The translations under genes were made by a program, and so were the position numbers. The notes beneath the pieces were generated by a model, which saw only the letters and a program-made list of their open reading frames with translations, had not been told where the DNA came from and did not search any database. A stretch of 51,010 nt of DNA from a virus, in the IMG/VR virus record IMGVR_UViG_3300045971_000432, positions 1 to 51,010 of that record. One strand, 5' to 3'. Shown here piece after piece: positions 42,738 to 50,900 of this stretch. How positions within the stretch are numbered: position 1 is the first letter of the stretch; each line of letters starts with the position of its first letter.

Positions 42738-45700
42738 TTAGGATTTATTTACTGGTGCTGATGTTTCTGGTCCAGCAAGCTGTTGATCTATAAAATCTGT
42801 CAATCGCTGCATTTTAGTAACTGCTGATGTTTTTGCAGCAAACTTTAGCATCTTTGATTTAACTTGAGGCATCATCATTTGACGACTAATAGATGTTGTT
42901 TTAGCTGGATCAAATCCGAACGTGGTGAACAATTTCATCATCAACGCGTTCGCATCATCCATATTTTCCAACAGTACTGATTCTTTAATAGGCATATCAG
43001 TATCTGCCATATTTCTAGTTTTATCAGCAACACCCATAATATCCGCAATCATGTTTAAATTTGTGCGAGCTTTATTATTAACTTGAATTTGTTTAGCTTT
43101 AGCGTGGATGCTCTTTAATAATGGTCCGGAAAAAGTGGATTCAATACCTTCTGGCATGCCCAAAGCAACTATTAAATTATAAATTAAATGTGGATATTTA
43201 CCATTGAGTCTCTTCTCAAAAGATTCTGATTCTGTAACTTCATCAGCATCTTTCATAGAAGTAAGAAATTTATTTACCCACATTTTAAATGAATTGTTTT
43301 TAAGATATAATTCACCAGCAGCCTCAACTGTATTTTTCAATTCAGCTTTGTGAACTAAGAGAGCTTTTTGCGGAACTCCTAAAGCTAATAGTAATGTAAC
43401 TATAGCTTTATCTTGTTTCTTAGGAACGCTGGCTAATATTTTATCAACACTAGCAGCAAGTTTTTCTCTAGAAGCAACTACAGCTGGATCTTCAGCATTG
43501 TCAATTTCTTCTTCTTTATTTTTCTTTTCTTTACCCTCGTTCAAAACGCGTTGTAAAAATTTTTCGCCGAATGACTGCATAGATTCCTCCGTTGGGGTTT
43601 TTGGTTTTTTGTGTTTCTTTTTAGGTAAGCCACCTGGCTTAGGAGATGAATCATCTTCAGATTCTTCTTCATTTTCAGTAGGCTCTTCTTCATCATCACT
43701 CGATGCAGTTGGATCAAGATCAGTTAATTCTTCATCTTCATTCTCTTCATCGCCTGCTGGTTCTTCATCTTCATCTTCATCACTTGACACACTTGGATCA
43801 AGATCAGTTAATTCTTCGTCACTAGATGGTTCTTCATCTGCTAGTTCTTCATTATCATTAATTGAAAAATCTGGTTCTTCATTTGATTCTGGTTCGGGTA
43901 CATCATCTGTCGCAGAAAGATCATCAGAATCAACATCATCTGGACTGGTATCTGCACTAACATCATCAATATTAACATCAGTAGGAATATCGTCTACTGC
44001 TTTAACTAAAGATTCAGGCCATTCAACGTCAACAATGTCATACGTGTTAGCTAAAGTATTAATAACTTCAGCAACATCATCTTCTTGTCCCAATAATTCT
44101 GATAAAGTTTCCTCAAAATTATCAGCTTGTGCTGCATTAACATAAATCTTAACAACAGATCCATCATCTGTTTCCATACCAAATGTTACAGTATCAACCT
44201 CGTCATTTAATTCAGTTGCTTTATCTAAATATTTAGAGACATCAGTCTGATTAATATTCTGACCCATAGCAACATTGTTTCTGAGTTTTTTAAATTCAAT
44301 ATTATTTTGTGAGTTCGCTTTGTCATCCACATCTTTTGCGAATGCCATATCTCCACCAACTGCAGCATCTTCAGTAATAGATGATGTTATTGCTTTCATT
44401 AACAGTAATTTGTTTTCCATTTTTGCTTCTGGTTGCGCAAACTTTTTAATCTTTACGAAGTTTCTTGGACGACGTGTTATAACTTTGCCTTTTATTAATT
44501 TAAATGGCACTGGTGCAATATCTCCTGATACCGTAGTATCTGCAGATGCAGCTTCTCCATCCTCAATAATGGATTTCATAAATGCAAAATTTTCTTTCAT
44601 ATCTCCATCACCCTCAAAAAGAGATTCAATTGTCTTACCATATAGTGCTAACACTAATTCGCCTGGAGTCTCACTTCTAATAACTCTAGAATTTACTTCA
44701 GCAATATCCTTTTTGGTTTCTGCAAATGCTGTTAGTGTCCGCTTCATAACCTCTGGTGAAATTCCAATTTCTTTACCAGTTTTTAATTGAAGCTTGTATG
44801 TACCGGCATCCTTCTTAAAACTATCTAGAATTGAGTTAACTTCTTTTAGTGAATTTTTAAGAATTGCTGAAATTTTTATTTTTATAGATTGAAGATTTAA
44901 TATATTTAAGCTTTCAGCAATAGCTTCTGCTGTGCTCACAACATCATTTTGTTTAAATTTAGTAACGAATCTCTTTACACCTGAAGACAATGCAAGTTCT
45001 TTTGCACCTAAGATATCAGCTATTCTAATTTTTGCCTGTCCAAAAGATCCACCGCGCAATTCTAAAGTAGCATCTTGATCAGTAGTTCTAACTAAACCAG
45101 CAACTTCAGCTCTAACAGACGAATTGAATGTATTAATAGCTGTAAAAATATCCTTGTCAACAATCTTTGTCATAGCACCAGATACTGGGTCTCTAACAAC
45201 TACTCCTTCAACACCTATATCTTCAGAAGGATGTAAATCATCTGCTTGTAAGAATGGTTTTATTTTACGTACAAACTTCGTTAACAACAATTCTTTAATA
45301 GGTTTTTTAAATTCTGTTTGAATGTATTCTGCTGTCTTTTCACGAGCACTCTTTGCAGCTTCGCGTTCTGCTTTAGGAACAGATGTAAGAGATAGCTCTA
45401 CTACTTCTTGATTTGTTTTTTCTGGCAATAATTTATTTGAAGCTTGTGAGAATTTTTTAAGCTCTGCTAGTCTAGTTATTACTTCAGATGTGTCAATCTT
45501 TTCAGCATCAATAGGTTTAACTTGAACAAATTCCCATGTCATTTGTTCGTCATTTGATTCAAGGGTATTACCATCAGTTGAAGAAATTACTGTTGATGTA
45601 ACATTAACAGTCTTATTCTTGAGTGCATTCGCTAACGCATCAACTCTTTCGCTTGGCGTACCGTTTACACCTCTAAGTAATACGATGAAATTTTTATTTG

Positions 45701-46076
45701 AAACACCATAAGTAACTGTATTAGGTTGTCTACCGTATAGAACTTCAATCTCAACCATGTCACCATCTTTAAGATGCTTCTTAATAGTTGGTTCAACCTG
45801 CTCTAATGCTAGATGAGTTGCTCTAAATGAATTATAGTTAGCAACCATTTGATAATCACCGACATTATAAAATCTTGCTTTTTTAGGTGATTTACCTTCT
45901 CGAGAAGTAAACAAACCATTTTCATCTAGCCCAAACCACAGGTTAGCACCATCTAATTTTTCAGTTACTATTTTATCTTTTAAAGATTCTACTGTCCTTA
46001 TAAACTCATTTAAAGGAAGATCCTCAAGATGAGTAATAGATTCTAAAATGATAGTATTGTTTAACAATGGGCTCAT
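42738..46076 (-). CDS. Large ligase/nucleotidyltransferase-like protein with acidic repeat region
   Basis: An 1112-aa protein of three parts. Residues 1-330 look like an ATP-dependent ligase/nucleotidyltransferase fold: VTEKLDGANLWFG (K-x-DG motif I), FTSREGK (motif Ia/III), VEIEVLYG, and GVEGVVVRDP (motif IV, EG). The lead-in THLEDL before KLDG recalls a family of T4-like marine phage proteins with a TH-x-ED ... K-x-DG-x-P signature. Residues about 700-860 are extremely Asp/Glu/Ser-rich and contain two copies of ELTDLDP-x-x-SSD. The C terminus (860-1112) is helical and basic, including FGEKFLQRVLNEGKE. Motif V could not be placed, so catalytic competence is uncertain. A perfect TATAAATA lies upstream, indicating late expression. 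No ribosome site is clear. Confidence 0.62.
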   Translation of the reverse strand: MSPLLNNTIILESITHLEDLPLNEFIRTVESLKDKIVTEKLDGANLWFGLDENGLFTSREGKSPKKARFYNVGDYQMVANYNSFRATHLALEQVEPTIKKHLKDGDMVEIEVLYGRQPNTVTYGVSNKNFIVLLRGVNGTPSERVDALANALKNKTVNVTSTVISSTDGNTLESNDEQMTWEFVQVKPIDAEKIDTSEVITRLAELKKFSQASNKLLPEKTNQEVVELSLTSVPKAEREAAKSAREKTAEYIQTEFKKPIKELLLTKFVRKIKPFLQADDLHPSEDIGVEGVVVRDPVSGAMTKIVDKDIFTAINTFNSSVRAEVAGLVRTTDQDATLELRGGSFGQAKIRIADILGAKELALSSGVKRFVTKFKQNDVVSTAEAIAESLNILNLQSIKIKISAILKNSLKEVNSILDSFKKDAGTYKLQLKTGKEIGISPEVMKRTLTAFAETKKDIAEVNSRVIRSETPGELVLALYGKTIESLFEGDGDMKENFAFMKSIIEDGEAASADTTVSGDIAPVPFKLIKGKVITRRPRNFVKIKKFAQPEAKMENKLLLMKAITSSITEDAAVGGDMAFAKDVDDKANSQNNIEFKKLRNNVAMGQNINQTDVSKYLDKATELNDEVDTVTFGMETDDGSVVKIYVNAAQADNFEETLSELLGQEDDVAEVINTLANTYDIVDVEWPESLVKAVDDIPTDVNIDDVSADTSPDDVDSDDLSATDDVPEPESNEEPDFSINDNEELADEEPSSDEELTDLDPSVSSDEDEDEEPAGDEENEDEELTDLDPTASSDDEEEPTENEEESEDDSSPKPGGLPKKKHKKPKTPTEESMQSFGEKFLQRVLNEGKEKKNKEEEIDNAEDPAVVASREKLAASVDKILASVPKKQDKAIVTLLLALGVPQKALLVHKAELKNTVEAAGELYLKNNSFKMWVNKFLTSMKDADEVTESESFEKRLNGKYPHLIYNLIVALGMPEGIESTFSGPLLKSIHAKAKQIQVNNKARTNLNMIADIMGVADKTRNMADTDMPIKESVLLENMDDANALMMKLFTTFGFDPAKTTSISRQMMMPQVKSKMLKFAAKTSAVTKMQRLTDFIDQQLAGPETSAPVNKS
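43709..43817. repeat. Two direct 25-bp repeats in acidic region
   Basis: Identical 25-bp units at 43709-43733 and 43793-43817 (starting TTGGATCAAGATCAG) encode the repeated ELTDLDP segment. Exact identity at DNA level, while the sequence between differs, points to a recent duplication or conversion. Confidence 0.85.
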
Positions 46077-46110
46077 AGGGTAGTTTAAATGTATGCAGAA
46101 ATAGATTTTA

Positions 46111-46118
46111 TATTTATA
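46111..46118 (-). promoter_or_regulatory. T4-type late promoter box for the ligase-like gene
   Basis: Perfect TATAAATA on the minus strand, 34 nt before the ATG at 46076 and right after a strong terminator, so the acidic ligase-like gene begins its own late transcript. Confidence 0.65.
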
Positions 46119-46137
46119 GATTTTTCTCGCATCAAAG

Positions 46138-46163
46138 AAAAAGGAGCTCTAGAGCTCCTTTTT
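46138..46163. terminator. Perfectly symmetrical bidirectional terminator
   Basis: AAAAAGGAGCTCT is followed directly by its exact reverse complement, giving a GC-rich stem (GGAGCTC) flanked by A and T tracts on both strands. It lies 19 nt past the stop of the 90-aa gene and ends the replisome transcript. Confidence 0.88.
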
Positions 46164-46181
46164 CACTTAACTTATTTAGTT

Positions 46182-46454
46182 TTAGCTATTAACTTCTGGC
46201 TGATTTATTTCTTCTGAAGAATATTTTTGTTCATCTACCTGTTCAGTATTTATTTCTTCATTAATTAATCCTGCTAATTCTGCATCCACTGCTCTAATAG
46301 CTGCTTCAGTTTTAGCAACTGCTAGTCGTTCTTTTACCAAATCAGTTCTCCATTCAGTATGAATGCCAACTAGACGCTGAATTGTCTCGCTGAACTGAGA
46401 GATTGGATATTCTTTACCATCAAGGGTAATAGATTTAGGCATTTCGATAGTCAT
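46182..46454 (-). CDS. Small DUF6447-like protein
   Basis: A 90-aa protein with SITLDGKEYPISQFSETIQR near the start, then a long helix with AKTEAAIRAVDAELAGLI and an acidic tail. This fits, from memory, small phage proteins of the DUF6447 type, in which I-x-x-DGKEYxxxxLSxxAK is followed by a single helix with an L-x-TAR segment; their function is unknown. Good AAAGGAAAT ribosome site. It is the last gene of the replisome transcript, 19 nt after the helicase. Confidence 0.6.
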   Translation of the reverse strand: MTIEMPKSITLDGKEYPISQFSETIQRLVGIHTEWRTDLVKERLAVAKTEAAIRAVDAELAGLINEEINTEQVDEQKYSSEEINQPEVNS

Positions 46455-46473
46455 TTGTTATTTCCTTTAAAGA

Positions 46474-47820
46474 TTAAATATTCATGAGTCCTAGGACTCC
46501 TTTTGGTTTGTCGGAAGAAGCTTCCTTTTTATGTCCAAGAACAATGTCATTCGTTCCTAGAATAGTGCCATGTGTTTTCTTTTTAAGTTCAAGTCTTGTT
46601 GCTTTTGCTTGAAGAGAAAACACATTAAGTGATACTGGATCCCAGCCCATAAGAGCTCGTTTACCAACATTACCTGAATTACGTGATTTAAGACAGTCAT
46701 AATAAAGCTCACCGGCTGCTCTCATTAGATCATCTTGCTTTATACCGATAGTATAATCAGAAGTATTGATTTTAGAAATACCACCTTGGATATGAGCTTG
46801 AGACAATTTATCTGCTTCAATAGCTCCACGACCAAGCTGTGATGCAGAAATTATAATCGCATCAAAATCAAAACCTAAACTTCTAACTTCCTCAGTAACA
46901 TACTTATCTTTGATGAATAAATTGTCTAGAGAAATTTTAGTAGTTGTACCCATAATATCCAAGTAATCAACAACGATAAAGTCTGGTTTAAAACCTGTTG
47001 CTTGTTCTAATTGCTGTAAGTATGAACGAATGGTATTAACATTAGTTCTATTCTCAGGCATACGCTTGATAATAAACCTACCCATTTTTTCACCAGCTTG
47101 GGTAATAATGCCAGCAGTTTTAGAAATTTCTTTTAGTAATTCATCTTGCGCAATGTAGGTGATCATTGAATCAAGACGTTTAGAAACTGTATTTTCAGCC
47201 ATCTCCAAAGAAATATAAACACCATGTAAACCTTGTGCTAATAAATTCTTAGCAATGTTTAACATGTTCATTGATTTACCACCACCAGAATTAGCAGCAA
47301 ATAATAACATTTCTTGTCGTGATACACCACCACCAATTAAATCATCAAGCTCTGGATATCCAGTTGATATGCAAGTATTGTTTTCTAATGCCTGTCGTAA
47401 ACGGCTTTCAGGATTCTCGAAATAATTTAAACCTAAATCTTTCTGAAGACCTACAGAAATTGCTGCTTTCATTGCTTCGATAATTTGTCCGTAGTCTTCC
47501 TTCTGTAGTAACTCTGGACCAGCAATAATTGCTTCTGTTACAGCACGATTTCTACAAAAAGTTTCAACTTCATGTGAGATGAAACTAATATCAGATTTTT
47601 CTATTGTTCCGATATTATCAAGAATTAATCCGCATTCAGCTCTAACAACTTCTAATTTGGGAACTGATTTATATTCAATAAAATAGTCCTGTAAAAATTT
47701 AACAGTCTTTTTTAATGAAGGATCAAAATAGGATGGTTTAATAATACCATTACATAGAGCGAGTAAATCTCGGCTACCCGCCAGGCAGCTGATTACAAGT
47801 TTTTGTTTTTCTAAATCCAT
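46474..47820 (-). CDS. 41: Replicative DNA helicase gp41 (DnaB-like)
   Basis: A 448-aa hexameric 5'-3' helicase that unwinds the fork and works with primase. The RecA-like core shows Walker A ANSGGGKSMN near residue 177, then VYISLEMAENTVSKRLDSM, the DnaB H1a region with its Glu. Walker B is FIVVDYLDIM. QLGRGAIEADKLSQAHIQGG and IGIKQDDLMRAAGELYYDCL follow, close to motifs H3/H4, with the Arg finger R in KSRNSGNVGKR. Length is close to T4 gp41 (475). The N terminus is helical, as in the family's N domain. Its start overlaps the stop of the 86-aa gene (TAATG). Confidence 0.95.
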   Translation of the reverse strand: MDLEKQKLVISCLAGSRDLLALCNGIIKPSYFDPSLKKTVKFLQDYFIEYKSVPKLEVVRAECGLILDNIGTIEKSDISFISHEVETFCRNRAVTEAIIAGPELLQKEDYGQIIEAMKAAISVGLQKDLGLNYFENPESRLRQALENNTCISTGYPELDDLIGGGVSRQEMLLFAANSGGGKSMNMLNIAKNLLAQGLHGVYISLEMAENTVSKRLDSMITYIAQDELLKEISKTAGIITQAGEKMGRFIIKRMPENRTNVNTIRSYLQQLEQATGFKPDFIVVDYLDIMGTTTKISLDNLFIKDKYVTEEVRSLGFDFDAIIISASQLGRGAIEADKLSQAHIQGGISKINTSDYTIGIKQDDLMRAAGELYYDCLKSRNSGNVGKRALMGWDPVSLNVFSLQAKATRLELKKKTHGTILGTNDIVLGHKKEASSDKPKGVLGLMNI

Positions 47821-48080
47821 TATACTTCAGTTCTCCACTTTGCATACTCTACATTAGATTCATGGGTAACATTTTCGTCGACTAAAGCCTGATCATAAAA
47901 TGACTGAAGTATCATCATAACAAACGAAGATGCAAGAGCATAATGAGTACACTTATCAAGCACTTCTAATATTTGAAGTGATGTAGGAACTTCATCCCAA
48001 GCAATAATTAGTGGCTTCATTGATGCATCTAGATGTGAATCAGGTGCTTCGAGTAAGTGTTGTTTTATTTTATTATCCAT
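47820..48080 (-). CDS. Small protein between primase and helicase
   Basis: An 86-aa, mostly helical acidic protein (LEAPDSHLDASMKPLIIAW, then QILEVLDKCTHYALASSFVM, VEYAKWRTEV). No motif I know. It is held between gp61-type primase (4 nt away) and gp41-type helicase (1-nt overlap), so it is produced with the primosome and could be a helicase loader or accessory factor; T4's own loader gp59 is larger and elsewhere, so this is only a position-based guess. Confidence 0.55.
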   Translation of the reverse strand: MDNKIKQHLLEAPDSHLDASMKPLIIAWDEVPTSLQILEVLDKCTHYALASSFVMMILQSFYDQALVDENVTHESNVEYAKWRTEV

Positions 48081-48084
48081 GATA

Positions 48085-49071
48085 TTATTTACAATTTAAG
48101 TTAATCGATAATCGTTCAGCATCAGAATCTTTACAGATACTTTTAACTAATTCAATCGCAGACCAAATTAATCCAAACCGCTGAACACTCCTATTTAAAT
48201 CTTCAGTACCATCTGGTGAAAATGCAATCTTCCACCCATTCTTAATAACTTCTTTAGCTAAATGTTCTCCATTCTTATCCTTATCAATAATAAAAATAAG
48301 TTTCCTAGTAGACTTTTTCAATAGCTCTAATTTTGCTGGAGTTAATTTGCTTCCTAATATTGCAACACCATCAAACATCATAGAATCAAATACTCCCTCT
48401 GTCACAAATAGTGGGGCATTTGTGTGATTGTACAATTTGTCAATATTAAAAATAACTGCTTCTCTACTTACCATTGCATTTTCATATCTCTTTTTATTAT
48501 TTTCATCAATAGCTCTAGCCTGCCAATAAATTAATACCCCATCTCTATAAAATGGAATAATAACCCTGTTAATATAGCGCTCACTTAATGAAAAATAAAA
48601 TGGATACTTATCGATATTAATTTTACGTGATAGAAGATACGATACAATCTTTTCTTGATACTCTAGAAATTCAGATGTCCCACCCAATCTAAATGTCTTT
48701 GGAGGAAACTCAGCCGCGGGAGTAACAGTATTAATCTTTGTTAAACTGGCAAGAGAAATGGTTGCTGATTCTTCATCCTTCTTAAAAAAGAAAGCTGAAT
48801 TAACAATCGTACTTATTTCTGAATCATCCATATCATATGCGTTTAAAATGCTTCGCATATTCTTTGATATTTTGCCAGAAAATTCTTCATACTTACCGGC
48901 CTTACCACAATTCCAGCAATTATATCCTATTGTGTTATGATCAAACTTAAATCCAGCCCTAACTTTATAATCATTACAGCACTGACACTTCATTGAATAG
49001 AAACCCCGAGAGTCAGTCTTACCTAACGAAATCTTTTCTCGAATGAGGTCTTCTAATTTTAGTTGTTGCAT
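48085..49071 (-). CDS. 61: DNA primase gp61-like
   Basis: A 328-aa primase that makes RNA primers on the lagging strand together with the gp41-type helicase. The N terminus has a zinc-binding domain: C29-x-C31-C32 with YNCWNCGKAGK (C52, C55). The TOPRIM core follows: FVTEGVFDSMMFDG with the catalytic Glu near 222, and IFIIDKDKNGE (the D-x-D element) near 262, then PDGTEDLN. Length matches T4 gp61 (342). It lies 10 nt after the transglycosylase gene and 4 nt before the 86-aa gene. The ribosome site is weak, which suggests translation depends partly on upstream genes. Confidence 0.93.
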   Translation of the reverse strand: MQQLKLEDLIREKISLGKTDSRGFYSMKCQCCNDYKVRAGFKFDHNTIGYNCWNCGKAGKYEEFSGKISKNMRSILNAYDMDDSEISTIVNSAFFFKKDEESATISLASLTKINTVTPAAEFPPKTFRLGGTSEFLEYQEKIVSYLLSRKINIDKYPFYFSLSERYINRVIIPFYRDGVLIYWQARAIDENNKKRYENAMVSREAVIFNIDKLYNHTNAPLFVTEGVFDSMMFDGVAILGSKLTPAKLELLKKSTRKLIFIIDKDKNGEHLAKEVIKNGWKIAFSPDGTEDLNRSVQRFGLIWSAIELVKSICKDSDAERLSINLNCK

Positions 49072-49081
49072 TTTAATCCAA

Positions 49082-49735
49082 TTAAGTTTTCAGCTTAAGA
49101 TTTGATATGTGATTCAGAACACCACGGGAATAATGATTCGTTTCTGGATCTTTATTTTTAGCACCTTCAGCGCCCTGATTATAAGCCAAGGCTAATTGAC
49201 TAATAGTATTATATCCTGCTGCCTTTAGAACCATTAAATATTTACTAGCAACAGACAAATTAAATTTGTCATTTTCAATTAATTTGGCTATAACTTCTTC
49301 GTCAGTGTTTGACTGGAATTTAAATTCACTTTTAATGTTTGGATACTTATTAAGTACATCTCTCGCTGCCGCTAGTTTTAACTGTGTGACACCATAATAT
49401 CGTTCATTTGTTTTTAAACCAAATTCCTGACCAGCTACTTTATAGCTTGCTAAACTCCCAGCTTCGGATTCTTGGAGTAAAATACCTTGAAGTATTTGAG
49501 GATATTTATGGCCATCATGTTTGGCAATATCGTATGCCATACTTAAAAGTTCAACTTGTTTAGACGATAAATTTTTAGGAAGATTCATTGAAAATCCACC
49601 ACCAGGTATTCCATCTTCAGATGGCATACTAATAACTACAGTTGATTGGTTCGACATAACTAGGGTAGACATACTAACAGCCAAACCTAATATACCTGAT
49701 GCTACAATTGATAATGCAAAATTGCTTAGTTTCAT
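49082..49735 (-). CDS. Signal-anchored lytic transglycosylase (possible SAR endolysin)
   Basis: A 217-aa enzyme of the SLT fold. The N terminus has K2, then a weakly hydrophobic segment rich in Ala, Ser and Gly (FALSIVASGILGLAVSMSTL, residues 6-25) and no AxA cleavage site. This is the style of a signal-arrest-release sequence. The catalytic region reads QGILLQESEAGS (Glu in QES), then RYYGVTQLKLAAARDVL, and ALAYNQGAEGA with HYSRGVLNHI, all standard transglycosylase motifs. It cleaves the glycan chain in the periplasm. It is placed ahead of the primase in the replisome transcript and has a very strong AAGGAAGGA ribosome site plus an extended -10 promoter with an inverted repeat, an unusual setting for a lysis enzyme. 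An exclusion or early wall-remodelling role is also possible. Confidence 0.8.
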   Translation of the reverse strand: MKLSNFALSIVASGILGLAVSMSTLVMSNQSTVVISMPSEDGIPGGGFSMNLPKNLSSKQVELLSMAYDIAKHDGHKYPQILQGILLQESEAGSLASYKVAGQEFGLKTNERYYGVTQLKLAAARDVLNKYPNIKSEFKFQSNTDEEVIAKLIENDKFNLSVASKYLMVLKAAGYNTISQLALAYNQGAEGAKNKDPETNHYSRGVLNHISNLKLKT

Positions 49736-49853
49736 TATTATTCCTTCCTTGTTTAAGGGTTGGCCTACTAACTAATGTTTAGAAAGCAGAACTTTACTGA
49801 TTATAAATCAGAGTTACTGGGTATATCCTTTTATGTGTTTATTTTATTCTTTA

Positions 49854-49859
49854 ATTATA
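49854..49859 (-). promoter_or_regulatory. Extended -10 promoter before transglycosylase/primase
   Basis: TGATATAAT on the minus strand gives a consensus TATAAT with TGn. The start codon at 49735 is about 119 nt downstream. This supports pre-late expression of the transglycosylase, primase and helicase genes by host polymerase. Confidence 0.55.
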
Positions 49860-49873
49860 TCACAGCCGTGATA
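49858..49873. promoter_or_regulatory. Inverted repeat overlapping the -10 element, operator-like
   Basis: TATCACAGCCGTGATA: 6-bp arms TATCAC and GTGATA around a 4-bp centre. Its left arm overlaps the -10 hexamer, so a bound protein would block polymerase. Confidence 0.45.
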
Positions 49874-49964
49874 CTAAAGAAACTGTAACCTGCATTGTGT
49901 AATCAGGTATAAACTGGATAATCTTAATACGCTTATTCGCATTAAAATTTTATTATGATATTTA

Positions 49965-50007
49965 AAATACAAAGCCCGATACTCTCCGGCATCTCAGCTC
50001 TGTATTT
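49965..50007 (-). terminator. Hairpin, possible terminator
   Basis: On the minus strand AAATACAGAGC (50007-49997) pairs with GCTTTGTATTT (49975-49965) in an 11-bp stem with one G-U pair, closing a 21-nt loop that can form a small CCG/CGG hairpin, then TTAAAT. It may end transcription from the 146-aa gene or be a structured leader element. Confidence 0.4.
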
Positions 50008-50017
50008 CTAATTATGC

Positions 50018-50035
50018 GCTAGATATTTTTCTAGC
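50018..50035 (-). terminator. Small hairpin past the 146-aa gene
   Basis: GCTAGA (50018-50023) pairs with TCTAGC (50030-50035) around a 6-nt loop. It is near the larger hairpin and may act with it. There is no strong U tract. Confidence 0.3.
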
Positions 50036-50080
50036 TATTTGATTTATTACTTTAAAACAGACTCTTATCGAGTAGGATAT

Positions 50081-50088
50081 TATTTATA
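50081..50088 (-). promoter_or_regulatory. T4-type late promoter box after the 146-aa gene
   Basis: Perfect TATAAATA on the minus strand, directly past the stop of the 146-aa gene. It would give late transcripts through the two hairpins toward the transglycosylase, 346 nt away. Confidence 0.5.
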
Positions 50089-50090
50089 GA

Positions 50091-50531
50091 TTACTGAAAG
50101 TTACCAGTAGTTCTATCTAATGTCGCTTCTGCTGGATTAACGAATTCAGAACCGATCATAGTACTTGTACCATAAGCTGAAACTGATTCAAGACCTAAAC
50201 CTTGAGTTGTAGCACGAGCACCTTTTGGACGCTTAACTTTAACATTATTTGAGTGGAAGAAATCAAGAGCATTCATACCATTAGATAGGCGAGCTTGTGA
50301 TAACAATTCCCATGCTTCGTATTTGTCAGCATGTTGTGAGGAAACGATTTTCTTAATACGACTCTTATCAATTGCGTGAAGTGGATCAATTTCAACATAA
50401 TAAATGGAACCATCTTTATATTTTTTAACAACTAGAATCTCTTTAAGAAGCCCGGAATCATCAATGTCACATAAGAAAATATGTGGAAGAGATGTTTGAG
50501 TTAATTCGATTGTGTCTTTAGCTGTTGCCAT
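50091..50531 (-). CDS. Hypothetical protein, late expressed
   Basis: A 146-aa soluble protein with an alpha/beta N-terminal half (LPHIFLCDIDDSGLLKEIL, then DGSIYYVEIDPLHAIDKSR) and a basic, Gly/Ala-rich C-terminal half (VKVKRPKGARATTQGLG) that looks flexible. No family recognised. The ribosome site AAGGAG is strong and a perfect TATAAATA lies about 66 nt upstream, both typical of an abundant late product. The basic tail could bind nucleic acid, but nothing here proves it. Confidence 0.6.
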   Translation of the reverse strand: MATAKDTIELTQTSLPHIFLCDIDDSGLLKEILVVKKYKDGSIYYVEIDPLHAIDKSRIKKIVSSQHADKYEAWELLSQARLSNGMNALDFFHSNNVKVKRPKGARATTQGLGLESVSAYGTSTMIGSEFVNPAEATLDRTTGNFQ

Positions 50532-50596
50532 TGTGAAACTCCTTAAGGTATATAATCTGGGATACTTACGTAATATCGTAAAGCTTTATGCAGAAT

Positions 50597-50604
50597 TATT
50601 TATA
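50597..50604 (-). promoter_or_regulatory. T4-type late promoter box for the 146-aa gene
   Basis: Perfect TATAAATA on the minus strand, 66 nt before the start at 50531 and just past the upstream gene's stop. Confidence 0.6.
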
Positions 50605-50609
50605 ACTTT

Positions 50610-50900
50610 TCAGGAGCATTTAGTCAGGTTGAACTCTCGCACCAATTCTTGAACAGCAATATTTAGTTCTATCTCATCCATCTCATAAATCTTAATTGTT
50701 ACACCTGGATCTTCAGTTTTACTGGATATTTTATATCTTTGTAAATCAATCGATCCTTCAGGAACTCTACAAGCTAAGATCAAATGATCAAAATTCATGT
50801 CTAAATAACTATCACCTTCATTAACAGTAAAAATATTTCCCTGATTCGCCATACCTGCATCATCGAAAGCAAATGACACAAATTGGTTCATTATTTTCAT
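50610..50900 (-). CDS. Hypothetical protein, start uncertain (possible frameshifted gene)
   Basis: A 96-aa frame of unknown function: beta-like FVSFAFDDAGMANQGNIFTV, then DHLILACRVPEGSIDLQRYK and a C-terminal helix IAVQELVREFNL. Neither the ATG at 50900 nor that at 50891 has a convincing ribosome site. A better-placed ATG at 50940, in a different frame, opens with a GGAG site and overlaps this one. The real protein may begin there and reach this frame through a +1 shift, see the entry for 50860-50940. Confidence 0.55.
   Translation of the reverse strand: MKIMNQFVSFAFDDAGMANQGNIFTVNEGDSYLDMNFDHLILACRVPEGSIDLQRYKISSKTEDPGVTIKIYEMDEIELNIAVQELVREFNLTKCS

Larger units (their letters stand above)
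49736..50090. other. 355-nt regulatory intergenic region
   Basis: No convincing gene on either strand; the longest frames are under 25 codons. From right to left on the minus strand it holds a perfect late box (50081-50088), two hairpins, then the extended -10 promoter and inverted repeat before the transglycosylase. It is the largest non-coding stretch in the window. Confidence 0.55.

Noticed and set aside
43498-44145. 215-aa Ser-rich open frame on the plus strand
   Set aside because: It is the antisense of the Asp/Glu/Ser-rich region of the ligase-like gene; its composition is a by-product of that bias and no ribosome site or promoter supports it.
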